64,000 bases of DNA from Physcomitrium patens (lineage: Eukaryota; Streptophyta; Bryopsida; Funariales; Funariaceae), in assembly GCF_000002425.4 (NCBI RefSeq), contig NC_037256.1:10453762-10517761 (forward strand), written 5' to 3'. The translations under genes were made by a program, and so were the position numbers. The stretch's first letter is position 1. Each line of letters opens with the position of its first letter. Positions 1-13,018 of this stretch are shown here, piece after piece. A model generated the notes under the pieces. The model was not told where the DNA came from. It ran no database searches and worked only from the letters and a program-made list of their open reading frames with translations.

Positions 1-502
1 CATTTACCTATATGATAAAGTAGAAGTAGATAAAAGTAGATTTATTTCATGATACTTTTTAGAGAAGCTTCTTAAAAGCTTTCTAGATGCTACTTTGATT
101 TTACATGTGTTTGTAGATGATTGATAGATTAGAAACTTGGTCAACAAGTTAAACATGTATTGATAGTTTATGGAAAAAGCCAACTATATTACACACATAT
201 AAAAAACTTGCCTTATAAGTTAAGATTCATGTCTTATAAAGTCAACACGTTTTGGAGGTTGTATAGGACATTGCCTCATAGCTCCTAATTAAGAGTATAT
301 ATGGAGGCAAGAGTGAAGCCTTCTTCACTCTTGTCAATGCCTTTTTAGTCCTTAGTCTTGTTTCAAGACTTTCTAGTCTTCTTGTCTTTGGCAATAGCTA
401 TTCTAGTTTAATGCTATATCATCTTTGAGTGATTTTCTAGTTCTTTTGAATGACACAAGAGTATATTGAGGATTACTTTTTTTGAGATTCATATCCTTGG
501 CA
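1..502 (+). repeat. 5' LTR of element A (cut by the window edge)
   Basis: Similar over its length to 13621-14123 and, more distantly, to the LTR at 52156-52707. It keeps the TATA-like stretch near 296-302 followed by the inverted repeat at 308-333, and ends in CCTTGGCA near 495-502. The leader then starts with a TTTGACAAGAGTGC-like stretch that parallels the young element. Confidence 0.82.
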
Positions 503-959
503 ATTTGACAAGAGTGCTAACTTTCTATTTTTTCTATTTTTTAGAAAAGAGTGAATCATCTCACTTCTATTATTATATTTTGAAGGTTGTAGACTACCTA
601 CTTTTAAATAAATAATCTTATTTTTTAACACTGATTTTTTCCTTAAAGAGGATAGATTAATCCTCTTTGTCAAAATTTTCATTTAATATTAAATGTTGCA
701 GATTATTTTTCTCTCATTTAACTTTTTAAATTCATTTGAGTTATTTACCTAAGGTAAGATTATAGATGCTACTCTCAACTAAAGTGAGAATAGATTTGCA
801 ACTATTGCAAATCTTTACGCACTTGTTAATTCTCCAAGAATTAAAATCTCACTTATTTTCAATGTGAATTATAGAGTGCTATTCCTACACTTATGAAAGA
901 AGTTCAGAGTCTATATCAAGAAGTTGTATAGTGAAAGAAGTAAGTAGATCAATCTGACA

Positions 960-3060
960 ACCAAATCCAGGAAATTTTGCTTCTACAAATACAATAGAGA
1001 TAAGGATTAGTATGCTCGAGAATTTTGATGGAATAAGATCAAAATTTTGAGGATTTTTACAACAAATCAAGCTCCATCTAAGATTTCATCTCTTCAAATA
1101 TCCTTATGGATTAACTCGAGATGGATTTATAGGTGCACTTCTATGTAGAAGTAATCTCTCTTTGTTTGTGCCTTTGATGGAAAATGATTCACAATTCCTA
1201 CATGATTTGAATTCATTCTTAAAAGTGTTTACGGCCATATTTGAAGAAAGTGATTGAAAATAAATAGCAGAGATGAAGCTCTTATCTTTACAACAAGATT
1301 TACCATTAGCCACCATGTATGCTTGCTAAATTTTAAAACTTTATTTGCGATGTGGATTGGAATGAAAAAGCCTTTATCAATCAATTTTAATATAAATTGA
1401 AGGATAACATCAAAGATTTATTATCACAATGTAAAACGAAAAATCTTTGAAATAATTTATTGTTCAAGCCATTACATGCAATAATTAATTATTTGAAAGG
1501 TGTCAAAAATAAAGACTTGATTAGAGAAGAATAAGCCAAGTAATGACGATGTCAAAAAGGAGAGCCTCCTTGAGAGAACATATGATCCTTGATTGCAAGT
1601 GGGTTGTAAGAAACACAATATTGTCCAAATGAAGTCAAATATAAAAAGATAGCCAAAGATTAAGTACAAAATTTAGAATAATTTCTTTTTTGTGCCAAGA
1701 TATACGCAATCCTTAATTCAAATCTTAATTCCAAGTCTCATCTTATTAAAATATCTATAGTTTATTACTAATCTAATTTAAGAAAATTTTAGCTTATTGA
1801 GTTTAATTCAAGTTACAACTTCAAATTATTAAATTCCATAAATAAAATCTTAAGAAAATGAAAGCCAAACCAAAGAAGAAAAAAATTTCTTATTGCAGCA
1901 ACTACCTCAAAACTCCCATCTACAAATTAGCTTAGATCTCCTTTGTCACAACTCCTATTCTTGCATGCTAAGACTTTGCTGGAAAGCTAACAATGCACTA
2001 GTTTCTTTCAAATTCTCAGAATAATAATAATAAAAAAAATCCAATAAATGGCATAGAAAGTTCCAAACTAGTCTTGAATTTTGCCACTCAGAAATTCCAA
2101 CAAATCCTGTCCAACAAATTCATATGAATCTCCCTCATCACAACTCTTCTTCTTATGTAAAGTATCTTGTTGAAAAGCTAATAAGAAGATCTAATTTTTT
2201 AAAAATATTTCAAAATAAAAAAACAAAAATTCAAATAATATAATAAGAAACCTTGAACTAGTCTTGAATCTCATTGCCCGAAAATCCTAGCAATCCTCTC
2301 TTTATAAATTCGCATGGTTCTCCCTTTTCATAGCTCCATTTCTTGCATGCTATAGCTTATTGAAAAGCTAACAATATGATCTAACTTTCTTCAAAATTTC
2401 AAAATAAAAAGATAATTTTTTTATAAGTGGCCTTCAAAATCCCAAACCAAACTTGAATCTTGTCTCTCTCTTCCAAAATTCCATTGACCTCTCCTTTCTA
2501 CCTCTTTTGACCCCAATTTCTCTTCCTCCCCTTCAAAATTAAAATCCTTAATGCCAAAAATTTCTATTTCTAATCTTCTTCTAATATCCATCTTGAAGTA
2601 CTATAGAGTCGGATATTTATCCTAAAAGCAATACCTTCAAGCTCAAATAATCCATCCAAGATAACAACTTCATATTCTAAATTCTATTCAAAATTTTAAA
2701 TATATTAATACTATATTTTTCCTCTCTTCTTATAAGTAAAATTAATTATCCTCTAAATATCTTTAATGCACTTAAATTAAGTGCATCACAACAATGGTAC
2801 CTCTTAAGTTTTTCAAAACTAATTTATCAAGGCCAAAATCAATACAAATTGATACAATATATTTTAAATCCTTCATGAAGCAAGAAAAGACTTAACATCA
2901 CCAAAAAGGTTTCCGCTTATATTCTAAAGAAATTAAACACATTTCTCAACATTATTGAAAGAAACAACATAATTACAAAATGAGGAGCATGATTACCAAA
3001 GAAGACAATGTGTCAAAAAATGAATTTCTCTAGCTACTATAGGGATTGTGCAGCTAAAAT
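960..3060 (+). pseudogene. Degenerate gag of element A with an internal insertion
   Basis: Translation with stops shows a gypsy-type gag: a segment like 'ENFDGIRSKF' near 1015-1045, then a capsid core up to about 1420 with 'PLMENDSQFLHDLNSF' and 'MKLLSLQQDLPLATMYA'. The nucleocapsid part resumes at about 2840-3010, where the bases line up with 53740-53880 of the young element. Between about 1700 and 2830 lies unrelated sequence that includes a degenerate tandem repeat. There is no usable reading frame. The capsid core is more diverged from the young element than the LTRs or pol are, so A may belong to a different subfamily. Confidence 0.7.
1938..2510. repeat. Three degenerate tandem copies of a ~190-bp unit
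   Basis: Units start at about 1938, 2130 and 2320, each with CTCC(C/T)..TCA.A.CTCC, then TTGCATGC-like and GAAAGCTAA(C/T)AA stretches, a poly-A-rich middle, and AACTAGTCTTGAAT. A partial fourth copy begins near 2490. The block sits inside the gag of element A and is absent from the gag of the young element. Confidence 0.7.
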
Positions 3061-5738
3061 TATATGCAACACTAAGTAAAGGTCCTATTCTCTCTTCAAA
3101 TCCTTCACATTTTTTACAATAGATGTATGTTTATGATCTAAAAATCACAAAGTCTTTGCATTATTAGATTTAAGAGCCTCAACCTCGTTTACAGACAAAG
3201 ATTTTATCAAAATACAACAAATACCTTTAATCAAGAAAAATAAATCCATACATATAGAAGTCATAGATAGTCATTTATTAGCTTTTGGAAATATTATTCA
3301 TAGGATTATTTATTTAGGTGTATTAATTTAAGTTATTAATATTATAATAATATTTAATGTGATAAGATTTTTCTTTAATTTAATTTTTTAAGAAATATTA
3401 TGATTAAAAAAATAAAATTATTAACTAGATTGGATTTTTTGTAATCTTAGTTTTTTTGATATTTTAATCTAAAATCTTATTAGTCAAATAGCATACATAA
3501 GTCTAATATATCCAAATACTTACTAGTAGGAGTAAAAGCTTTCATGTATGTTACAAAAAAAAGATCATCATTTGTTATATATGCTATGCCTATTTTTTAT
3601 GATGAAAAGATGTCAAGTAATATTCTTGGCTAATATTGAGATTTTTAGGACGTTTTTGAATCTTATAATTGTTTAATTGATCTGCAAGAAAGAGCTCAAC
3701 TACTATTTGGACTAATCTACAGCTTATTACAAAATGAATTGGATGCATTAATAGAGTATATTGATGAAAACTTAGCTAAAAACTTCATATTCCATTCAAA
3801 ATCTCTAGCATAAGCTCCTAACTTATTTGTGAAGAAAAAAGATGGATTTCCACAAATGTACATAGACTATTGAGGACTTAATAAGATTATCAATAAAAAA
3901 TAAGTATCTTCTATTATTGTTTTCAAGAATTTTTGATCAATTGAATTAAACAAAGATCTGAACAAAAATAGATCTATGGAGAGCTTATAATCTAGTATAT
4001 TTTTTTTAAAAAAATGAATAAAAAAAAGTGTTTTGAACTAAGTATGGATATTTCAAATATAATGTCCTATCTTTTGAATTCACCAATGCACTAAGTGCTT
4101 TTTAATATCTAATGAATGATATCTTTTATGAATTTCTTAATAATTTTATTATTTATTATTTAGATGACATCTTAATCTATTCTTAGAATATAGAAGAGCA
4201 TGAATTTCATGTTTGTCATATGTCATAAAAACTTAGAGACCAAAATTATATGCTAAGTTAAAAAAATATATATTCTATACTATTCAAGTTGATTTCTCAG
4301 GATACATCATTTGCAACAAAAGACTAATGATAGATCTGAAGAAAGTCCAAACTATTATAGATGGAACAAACTTTTTTTCAAGTGCAATATTATCACAAAT
4401 GAGAGTAGATGACAAATTCTATCTAGTAGCTTTTTATTTTTGGATATTTTTAGTAGCCAAGATTAATTATTAGTTTTTTATTCATTTCCATAGCAAAGAG
4501 TTCTATGTAATTGTGGATTCATTTCAAGAATGGCATCATTATTTAAAGGCACCTTAAGTCTAGTCATCATATGTACAGATCACAAGAATCTTGAATACTT
4601 CATATCAGTAGGTGTTTTGAATCATTGCTAAGCTTGGTAGAACATGTCTACATTAAGATTTGATTTCAAGATCACTTATCTACTTTAAAAAATAACAAGA
4701 TATATCAAACTTCTTTTTTAGATGTTTTCATCTTACACCAAAAGAAAGAGATGTATCTTTTGATTAACAAAGAATAATTTTCTTGAAGCTGGAGCATTTT
4801 CATCTTTGAGAAATAAGATCAATATTAACTATTGATTCAATTTTTGTTAAGAAAATTAAATCAAGTATGTCCTATGATCTTCTTGTACATGATATCAAGA
4901 ATACATCTTTTAAATCTTATAATATTTTTAAATTTGAGTCTAAAAATAAACCTATTTTATTTTGAAAAATAATCATACATCCTATAAGGTAAGGCTTAAT
5001 TACGTGTTTTTTTAAGCTTGTCATGACTTTCCAAATGTTGAATATTTTAGATACAACAAGACTCTAGAGCTAATGTTGAGAGATTTTTGGTGGCCACAAA
5101 TGTGAAAAGCAGTCAAAGACTTTGTAAATTCATGTAAAGATCCAAAATTCCTCATCATTGACCTTATAGACTTCTTCAGCCATTACCTATTCTAGAAAAA
5201 TCATGGTCTTTCATTTCTATAGATTTTATTATAGATCTTTTAGTCTTAGGTTTGTATGATTCTATATTTGAGATAGTAGATCATTTTATCAAGATATCAT
5301 AAGTAAAGAAACAACTAAACTTTTTCTTAATAACATCTATTACTATCAAAGATTACTTAAAGATATTATATTGGATATGAAAAATCAATTTCTATCAAGA
5401 TTTTGAAGAATTCTTTTTAAGATTCTAAAAGTGGATATGAAACTCTCTTTAGCTTTCTATCCTCAAACTAATAGGCAAACAGAATAGGTGAATCAAGTTC
5501 TTGAGTAGAATTTCAGATATATCATCAATTATCATCAAGAAGATTAAAAAACTTTTTTGCCATTGGCAGAGTTTGCATATAATAATTTGGTACATTTTTC
5601 TACTCAATAAATATTTTTTTTGCCAATTATGGTTATTATCTACAACTTGATACTTTTGACTTTTCAAAAGTTGATTATTCTATGGCAAAAGATTAGGTAA
5701 ATTTTTTATCAAAGCTATATATAACAATGAAGGCTCAG
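3061..5738 (+). pseudogene. Degenerate pol of element A (protease, RT, RNase H, integrase)
   Basis: The protease site survives as LLDLRAS near 3158-3178, where the family norm is DSGAS. RT is seen at about 3820-4220, with 'FVKKKDG' and the catalytic box in YLDDILIYS near 4165. RNase H at 4370-4690 has lost a block compared with the young element. The integrase core follows at 5030-5700, including the 'DFWWPQM'-like start and GRQTE*VNQVLE. Numerous stops and indels make it non-functional. The rest of the pol 3' end is displaced to about 13019-13510 by the nested element B. Confidence 0.82.
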
Positions 5739-6240
5739 TATAACAAGGTATAGATAAGATAATTATATAAATAATTAGAATAATAGAAGTTTATAGAATT
5801 GGAGTTAGCTTAGTAAATCAAATAGGATCTATCATAGAATATTCTAAAAAGAATTTAGAATAGTTATGTAGATAGAGTCTACCATAGAACATTCTAAAAA
5901 AAATTAAGGTGGTTATTTAGGTAGGGCCTACCACCTAAGAACATTCTAGAAAGTCTAGGGTGATAGGATAAGGTATAAATAGGACTGACTAGGGCCTTTT
6001 GGGGCATTTGGTCAGGTATGGCTTTGAATCCTTTTTCTTAGTAAAGTTTGATTCTGCATCTTTCTAATCAGATTTGTTCTATTTTGTTTCTGTTTGCTCA
6101 ATTTTATCTTTTATGTCTATGATTTTTGTTTTATTTATTCTTCAAATACCTTCCCAGAATAAATCTGTAAAGGAGAGTTTGAACATGAGTATAGATTATT
6201 TACATGAGTCTAAACACTAGGATAAGGTAGATAATTATCT
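5739..6240 (+). repeat. 5' LTR of element B (right end uncertain)
   Basis: The start is fixed by the match to 12889-12990. The interior has three related stretches of the form 'TC(T/C)A(T/C)CATAGAA.ATTCTA', near 5830, 5878 and 5930, and a TATAAATAGG promoter-like box near 5975. The right end cannot be fixed because the 3' LTR copy is truncated. Confidence 0.55.
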
Positions 6241-6515
6241 TATGATCTGCTAAAAACATCTAAGAATGCTACAATATCTTTTTCATTTTATCAATTGCTC
6301 TTTTAACAAATAAAATATTGTAATTGATAATTCCATCTTATGTATTCACTATCTCTTCTCTTCTCTAAAATTATAACAATAATATGTAATTCTACACTAT
6401 CTTAAAAGACTGCATAAAATATTTTATAATCCAATCACTGGAATTCTCCAAAACTAATTGTCATTTAGAGTAATTTGCTTGACACAATTCTAGACTCCAT
6501 AGACTTCTTTTTGTG

Positions 6516-6986
6516 GAATACTCTCAACTTTTCATAATCAATGTATTATAATTTTCCTATTCATATCCATATTTTATAAATATCTTCAATTCTTGACTCT
6601 TCAATTCTCTACTTATAATTTAATATATAATAAATTTAATTTTTTATTTGACATCATATAAAACAAATCTTTCTTTGATTAAAAAATTTTACTTCACATT
6701 ATTTAAAATCTATCCATTATCCTTCTTCTATAAAGAAAATAAAAACAAGAGGTAGCACCAAGCTTATCTTGGCTCATGACTATCATAGTCTGGTCCTCTT
6801 TACTTCTTCTTCAACCAATTTATACTTACTCCACAACAGAGATTTCAACCAAAATTTCTCACTTAACCACTTTTTTTGACTAAATCATCTATCCTATCTT
6901 TTGAATTGATTGCCCTATAGATAATTCATTAATTTTACCAATATCTAACCAATGTCCTACAAAAATCAATTTCTATCCATTCTACA
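6516..6986. repeat. 471-bp dispersed repeat, copy 1
   Basis: This block matches 63478-63949 from end to end (roughly four of five bases by eye), in the same orientation. Landmarks are ACTCTCAA at the left, CTCATGACTATCATAGT in the middle and TTCTATCCATTCTACA at the right. No terminal inverted repeats are visible. Here it lies between the LTR and gag of element B. The second copy lies inside a gag of another family. Confidence 0.8.
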
Positions 6987-7229
6987 ATCTCTTATTTTGT
7001 TTAATTTCATTCAATTTTGTTCTCATTTGTTTTGTTCTATTTTGTTGGGAGGCTTTATATTGTTGTGGATTATAAGGATCTTCGATTTTTGAGATAGCCT
7101 AGTCATGATTCATTATTATTAGAGCAAGTGTTAGACTATTTATATTTGGTAGTATGTCAATAATCATTATTTAGTCTAAAGTTAGTTGTTGTGGTTATAC
7201 TGGATACTATGTTGTAGCTATTACAAGCT

Positions 7230-8100
7230 AATCTTAAAAAGTCAATCCGGAGGTGAAAAGGCATTATAATAGTGGAGTCCAGTGAAAAAATTATAATATG
7301 GGAGATATGGCAAAGTAATCCCAGATGGAGTCACAAATATAACACCTCTTAGGCCAGATAGCTTCTTTGCATGGATAAATAGAAGCCTTGAGGACAAGAG
7401 AGTCGACATCTGCTAGGTTGAAATTGAGTAAGTCTGGAACATACTTTAGACAAGAAGATGTATGTCAATGGCTCTTCAACATGCAACAATAGTTCCAATT
7501 ATCTGGGCAAATACCACTGAAAGAATCATTTATACAGCCAATTATTTGAGAGATGCGGTAGTTATTTGGTAGCAAAATCAAATTCAAAATTATGGAACTC
7601 AATGTAGATTTTGTGACTAGGAGGAGTTTGAGACTAAGTTTAGGAATCAATTTTAATCTATCAATGTGGAGAAGATAGCATACAATTAGTTGGCAAATCT
7701 TACTGAAGCTAGATCGGTACAAGATTATGTTTCTAGATTCAAGTCCTTATATTTCAAAATTGACAATGTTTTGGAGGCAAAGATGATGGATTGATTCCTA
7801 CAAGATTTGAAACTTGGAGTCTAGCAAGAAGTAAAGCTAAAGAATCTACAAACATTCAAAGAGGCAATTTGGAATGTAGATAAGGTTGATACTATAGATT
7901 TCCAAAATCGTAGAGTATGACCTATAGTATGAAGTCCTATGCTGCTATCTAATATTACGGCACAAAAACCAATTCTAATATAAATTGATGCCCTACAAGG
8001 ATCATTGACATTACAAAGATGACAAATATTAGTACATAAAAAAATATTTTTCTATTTTTGGAAGCCATGCCATCAAATCGAAGGCTGTCTAAAATATCAA
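7230..8100 (+). pseudogene. Degenerate gag of element B
   Basis: With stops removed, the frame reads as a retrotransposon gag: 'YFKIDNVLEAKMMD', 'QDLKLGV', 'VKLKNLQTFKEAIWNADKVD' (about 7740-7890), then a remnant CCHC knuckle with 'CHQIEGCLKYQ' near 8070-8100. It is unlike the gag of elements A, C and the young element, so B is a different lineage. At least eight in-frame stops are present. Confidence 0.7.
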
Positions 8101-9300
8101 AGTGTAAGTTCCAACAAGACAAGATATGAGTGTAAATTTTATTCCTCTATCCAAATTACAAGATAGACTCAATTAAGAGTTGCTTGTAATGGATAGTGTG
8201 AAGTGGAAGATGCAATGAAGAAGAACAAAAGAAGAAACAACACAAACAAGTGAAAGAAATATATACAAGCAAATACACATTCCAAAATTCGGTCACAGTC
8301 TGTTCACGGAGTTTTTGCCCAATAAAAAATAAAAATAAAAAAGTACATTTTTATGAAGTTAATTTTTAGAGCTTTCCAATGATGTAAAAAACATGTAAAT
8401 CTGAATTACTATGAGTAAGTTATGAAGGTTTAAAAATAACAAATAAATAAATAAAAATTAAGTGAAAATGTTTTATCTCAAAGATAACTTGTTTATAGTT
8501 CAAGGGTTTGAGCCTCACCAAGGCTCACATGTAGTGTATATCGGTGGTCTAAAGAGGCCTTCAGGCCTTAGTCTTATCTTCCTACCTATACCCAAGGTGA
8601 TACAATCCATATGGGACTTATACACCTTCCTTCTTACAAGGACTAGACTAGCTGCTGGTCCTCCTATTTTCTACTATTAAAACTCATTCTTTTGTATTTT
8701 TGACTTCATTATGGTATTTAAAAACACCCAATCAGCTTAGGAATTGAATATGGCCTTCAAATCTTACTCTCTTTCTTCACAATGGCTTTTGAAGTGGTAA
8801 AACTCATTTTTATCAAGATTTTAAACATTGCTCTAAAAATTCCTAAAAAATTATAAATAAATTATAAATAAATTTTAAAAATTCCTATATTATTTCTATA
8901 ATGCTAATATCCATGTAAGGCTATATTTTCCTACCTTCTTGATTTTTTTAATAATAAATATCAATTTAAATCCACTATAAATCTTATTTTTTATATCAAT
9001 AACTAAAATGACATGAGGTTCTTTCTCATGCTTCTTCTAACTACTAACATTTATAGTTTTTATAAATAATACATATAAATAGAAGACCAATATAAATAAT
9101 GGTCTTAATAAATAATTCTTAATAAAAATACTAAATCAATGAAGATAATTGCCTCCAAGACTTACTAAGACTCCATCTCCACTACTAACATTCTAATTTT
9201 CTATTTCTCAAAGGATTTTTATACTACTCACTATATATTATATTTTAAAGCATTCTAAATACATATTTTTATCCTAAAATAATAAGTGAGTTAATTTGAT
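8101..9300. other. Unexplained 1.2-kb segment between gag and pol of element B
   Basis: This stretch follows the zinc-knuckle remnant and precedes the protease, where chromoviruses normally have little sequence. Its centre (8490-8680) is less AT-rich and contains AGTTCAAGGGTTTGAGCCTC at 8498-8517, which resembles a pol III B box. I see no retroelement coding motif and no terminal repeats. It may be another insertion. Confidence 0.4.
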
Positions 9301-9429
9301 GACTCACACAAGGTGAGTTTATAGTCTCAAAACTCACCAAGTCAATAATGAGTCAAAGCAAGAAAACGGGGTTCCTCAATAAAGGCGTCGAAGGCTAGTA
9401 TTGGAGATAGCCATTGTCTCTCAGAGACA

Positions 9430-12400
9430 AATGGCAAAGCCTTGGACAACTATAAAAAGAGTTGACTGATGCATCTAATGGAACTACTAAAAGGACAACC
9501 ATGTCAAGTGCTTATAAATTGCGATCCTACAAAAAATTAAATTTCAACTGAAATTGCCACTCAATTTGTAATTAAAACCAAGGAAATAAAGGGAAGAAGT
9601 ATATACCTTGTAGATGATCAAGAGAACATATTGAGTGAGACGTGTGAAGAAAAAATTCTTAGATTGACAGATACTTACATCTTAAGAGAAAAATTCAAGG
9701 TGACAAAGCTAAAGTATGATATTATCCTTGGTTTGTCATGGCTAGAAATAGAAAATAAATAAGTTGATTGGATATCAAGGACAATCTCTTTTAAAGATGG
9801 AAGACACAAGGTGACTCTTCGCACCTCTATACTAAATGTAGAAGAAAGATAATTTGTAAGTAAAGATTTACTTGTAGGAACAACCTTTATGAAGAAGCAA
9901 CTACAACATGAGCAACCAATACATATGGTGGTTCCAAATCTTACGTCAGTGGTAGAAAAGACAACCAAGAAAATAAAATGGGTAGAGCAACTTATACAAG
10001 AATATAAAGATATTTTTCTAATTGACCTACCTAGTGGCATACCTCTTAATCGATGTGCTCCCTTTCAAATAAAAGTATTGCTTGCATCCAAACCACTAAC
10101 CTGACCAATTTATTACCTAACACCAAAAGAACTTCAAGAACTGCAAAAGATATTGAATAAACTCTTGGAGAAAGGCCTCATTCAAGAAAGCACATTACCA
10201 TAGAGAATACTTGTACTCTTTGCACCTAAGAAAGATGGTGGATTTTGCCTTTGCATTGACTATCAAGGTTTCAATAAACAAACTGTTAAAAATACATATC
10301 CACTTTCATGCATGGATGATTTTTTTGACCAACTTCAAGATGCGACCATCTTTAGTAAATTGGATCTTTAAAGCGATTATTGGTAAATACCTATTGGAAG
10401 AGAGGATGTAGAAAAGACAAAATTTTGTACGTACTATGGACATTTTGAATGGCTGGTTTTACCCTTTGGCCTCACCAATGCTCCAACCTCTTTCATAGAT
10501 CACATGAATAGATTGTTTTGAGACCTTTTGGACAAATATATAGTCATCTTCATTGATGATAACTTTTTATATAATAAAATCTTTAAAAAGCATGAACAAC
10601 ACCTATGAGAGGTACTACCCTGACTGCAAGATAGTCGTTTCTATTGCAAGTAATAAAAATGTGAACTTTAGAAGTCAGAAGTCACCTTTTTGGAGCATGT
10701 AGTATCATCCAAAGGCATGCATATGGAATAAGATAAGATAAAAGTAGTAGAAGATTGGCCAACCCCCAAGGATGTTAATGAAGTTCGCTCATTTTTAAGC
10801 CTTGTTAGATACTATTGCCATTTTGTTTGGCAATTTGCTTACATCACTACTTCATTAATAAGCCTATTGGAAAAAGGTGCCTCATTTGAATGAAAAATGA
10901 AGCAGCAAAATACTTTTGATAAATTAAAGAAGACATTCATTACTGCTTTAATATTATAGTCGTATGATCTTAATCTCCTTTGTATGCTTGATATTGATTC
11001 TTTTGACTTTGCTATTGGAGCGGACTTTTAATAAGACTTTAGTAGGGCCCTTCAACTTGTGGCATATGAATCATACAAACTCATAAGGATAAAGTACAAT
11101 TACTTTGTAAGTAATCAAGAGCAATTAGCAATTGTACATGCCACAAAGGTGTAGCGACACTATCTATTAGGGAAGCCAATGGTTGTTTGGACTGACCATC
11201 GATCCTTGCTATATGATTTGCATCTAGAAAATATGAAATTATAGCATCATTGTTGAGAAGAACAGTTACAGCTTTTTGATATCCAGCTTGAGTACAAACA
11301 AGGGCAACAACATACTGTGCTAGACAACTTATTGCAAAGACCAAAATTGAAGGACAAATAAAAAGATAAGGCATAAATTACTACCATTAGTAATATCATT
11401 TCAGTTTTAACAAAAGAGGCAAAATAGAAGGAAGTTATGTATCAAGATATTTATTTCAAGATAATTAGCAATTAGTTGAAAGTAAACAATATACAATATC
11501 AAGATTACACTTTTAGTGATGGCTTGTTCTATTTCAAGAAGCGAATTTATATATCCAGCAATGATAAACTTTGGATGCGCATAATTTAGGAAGGACATGA
11601 TATCCTAATATCTAGACATCTAGGACAAGAAAAGACTCTAGAATAGATATCAAGGACATGGTTTTGGATAAGTTGGATTAAGATGTTTGAACCTTTATAT
11701 GCTTTTATGAGTCATGTCAATGTAACAAAGCATGTATCGCAGCGTCTTCTAGACTATTGTAGCTAATTTTGCTACCTAGAACATGTTGGGAGTAGGTGAC
11801 TATGGATTTCATTACGTATGTACCATAGACGCCTCATAATCATACCTTGGTTGCTGTCTTCGTAAATTGACTCTTGAAGCAACTTCATTTGGTTGCAATG
11901 CACTCAAATATTAATGCCCCAATACTTACACGAATCTTCTTTGATACCATCTTTTGTCACTATGGATTATCTCATATCATCATTTCAGATTGAGTTCCAC
12001 GTTTCATAGGAATTTTTTTGCAAACATTATTCAAGCTACGAAGTACATGACTTTCCATATCTATAGCCTTCTATTCCCAAATAGATGGACAAACAAAGTG
12101 TGTAAATCAAATCTTCAAAAATATGCTACATGCATTTGTGGCAATTCATCATAATGATTGAGATGAATACTTGACGCCTTTAGAATTTTCTTATAATAAT
12201 AGTATTTAAGTAAGTACCAATCATTCACTATTTTTTCTTAATATCGATCAACATCTAATTACGCCAACAACTCTCCATTGTTCTATCCATACCAAGAATC
12301 CAATAATGGAGGAATTTATACAACAGCTTACAAGAGGCATGGCATTGCTTCTTTATTGTATAGAATCGAGAGAAGTAATATGTGGATAACCATCAGCAAT

Positions 12401-12888
12401 ACAAGATCTTTAGAGAGGATAATTAGGTATTACTTTCCAATGCCAATGTGCCTCTTGCTACATCAACCCAAATTTGTAAATGAGTACCTCAGTGGCTTAG
12501 ATCTTTTTGTATTTCTGTAGTGATTTTTGATGTTGCATATTCCCTCGAGCTTCCACCACATATTTAAGTCCATTTAATCTTTCATATTTTGAAATTGAAC
12601 GAATTTCATACTTAACCAAAGTGCTTTCCGGATTGATACCAACTACCACCACCACTAGTTGTAATTGATGACCAACAAGAAAATGAAGTGGGTAGTGTTT
12701 TAGAGCATCGCTATCCTTATCGTGGTAATGGACATCCACAACTCAAGTACAAAGTTCTTTGGAAAGGTTATCCCATTCACAATGCAACGTAAGAACCTAC
12801 ACAAAACCACACCCATTACTAAGAGACAATTTGAAGATACCACCAGAAGTGAAATGAGGACGTTTTGTATTAGTGGAGGGAGATTAAC
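9430..12888 (+). pseudogene. Degenerate pol of element B (protease to chromodomain)
   Basis: Successive domains can be read across stops. A protease-adjacent 'YDIILGLSWLEIENK' lies near 9716-9760. RT is at 10100-10620, with '[18 protein letters not shown]', '[12 protein letters not shown]' and 'IVIFIDDNFLY' in place of the usual Y-x-DD box. RNase H is near 10900-11330, integrase from about 11590 to 12250, and a chromodomain remnant with 'YKVLWKGYPIHNAT' is near 12750-12790. The order is typical of Ty3/gypsy chromoviruses. Many stops and small indels rule out function. Open stretches at 9889-10104 and 10211-10411 are leftovers of this frame. Confidence 0.82.
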
Positions 12889-13018
12889 TATAACATGGTA
12901 TAGATAAGATAATTATATAGATAATTAGAACCATGGAAGTTTCTAGAATTGGGATTAGATTAGTGGACCAGGTAGGATCCATCATACAACCTCCCATGGT
13001 AGATAGTCTAGTCCTATT
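12889..13018 (+). repeat. Truncated 3' LTR of element B
   Basis: About 100 bases from 12889 match 5739-5840. The polypurine tract GTGGAGGGAGA lies just before it (12873-12883). After about 12990 the match stops and element A sequence resumes near 13025, so most of this LTR is deleted. Confidence 0.65.

Larger units (their letters stand above)
5739..13018 (+). mobile_element. Nested second Ty3/gypsy chromovirus (element B)
   Basis: A separate element sits inside element A. Its LTR start, TATAACA(A/T)GGTATAG..., occurs at 5739 and again at 12889, and in both places is followed by about 100 matching bases. Between them are a gag different from that of A (7230-8100), protease, RT, RNase H and integrase (9430-12250), and a chromodomain remnant (12680-12850). 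The 3' LTR is cut short after about 100 bases. LTRs normally start with TG. Here the start reads TA, which fits a C-to-T change on the other strand. All frames carry stops. The right boundary (about 13018) is approximate and I could not define a target duplication. Confidence 0.82.

Noticed and set aside
5690..5760. Clean 5-bp target duplication for element B
   Set aside because: The flanking element A sequence overlaps ambiguously on the two sides and the right LTR is truncated, so no duplication can be fixed.
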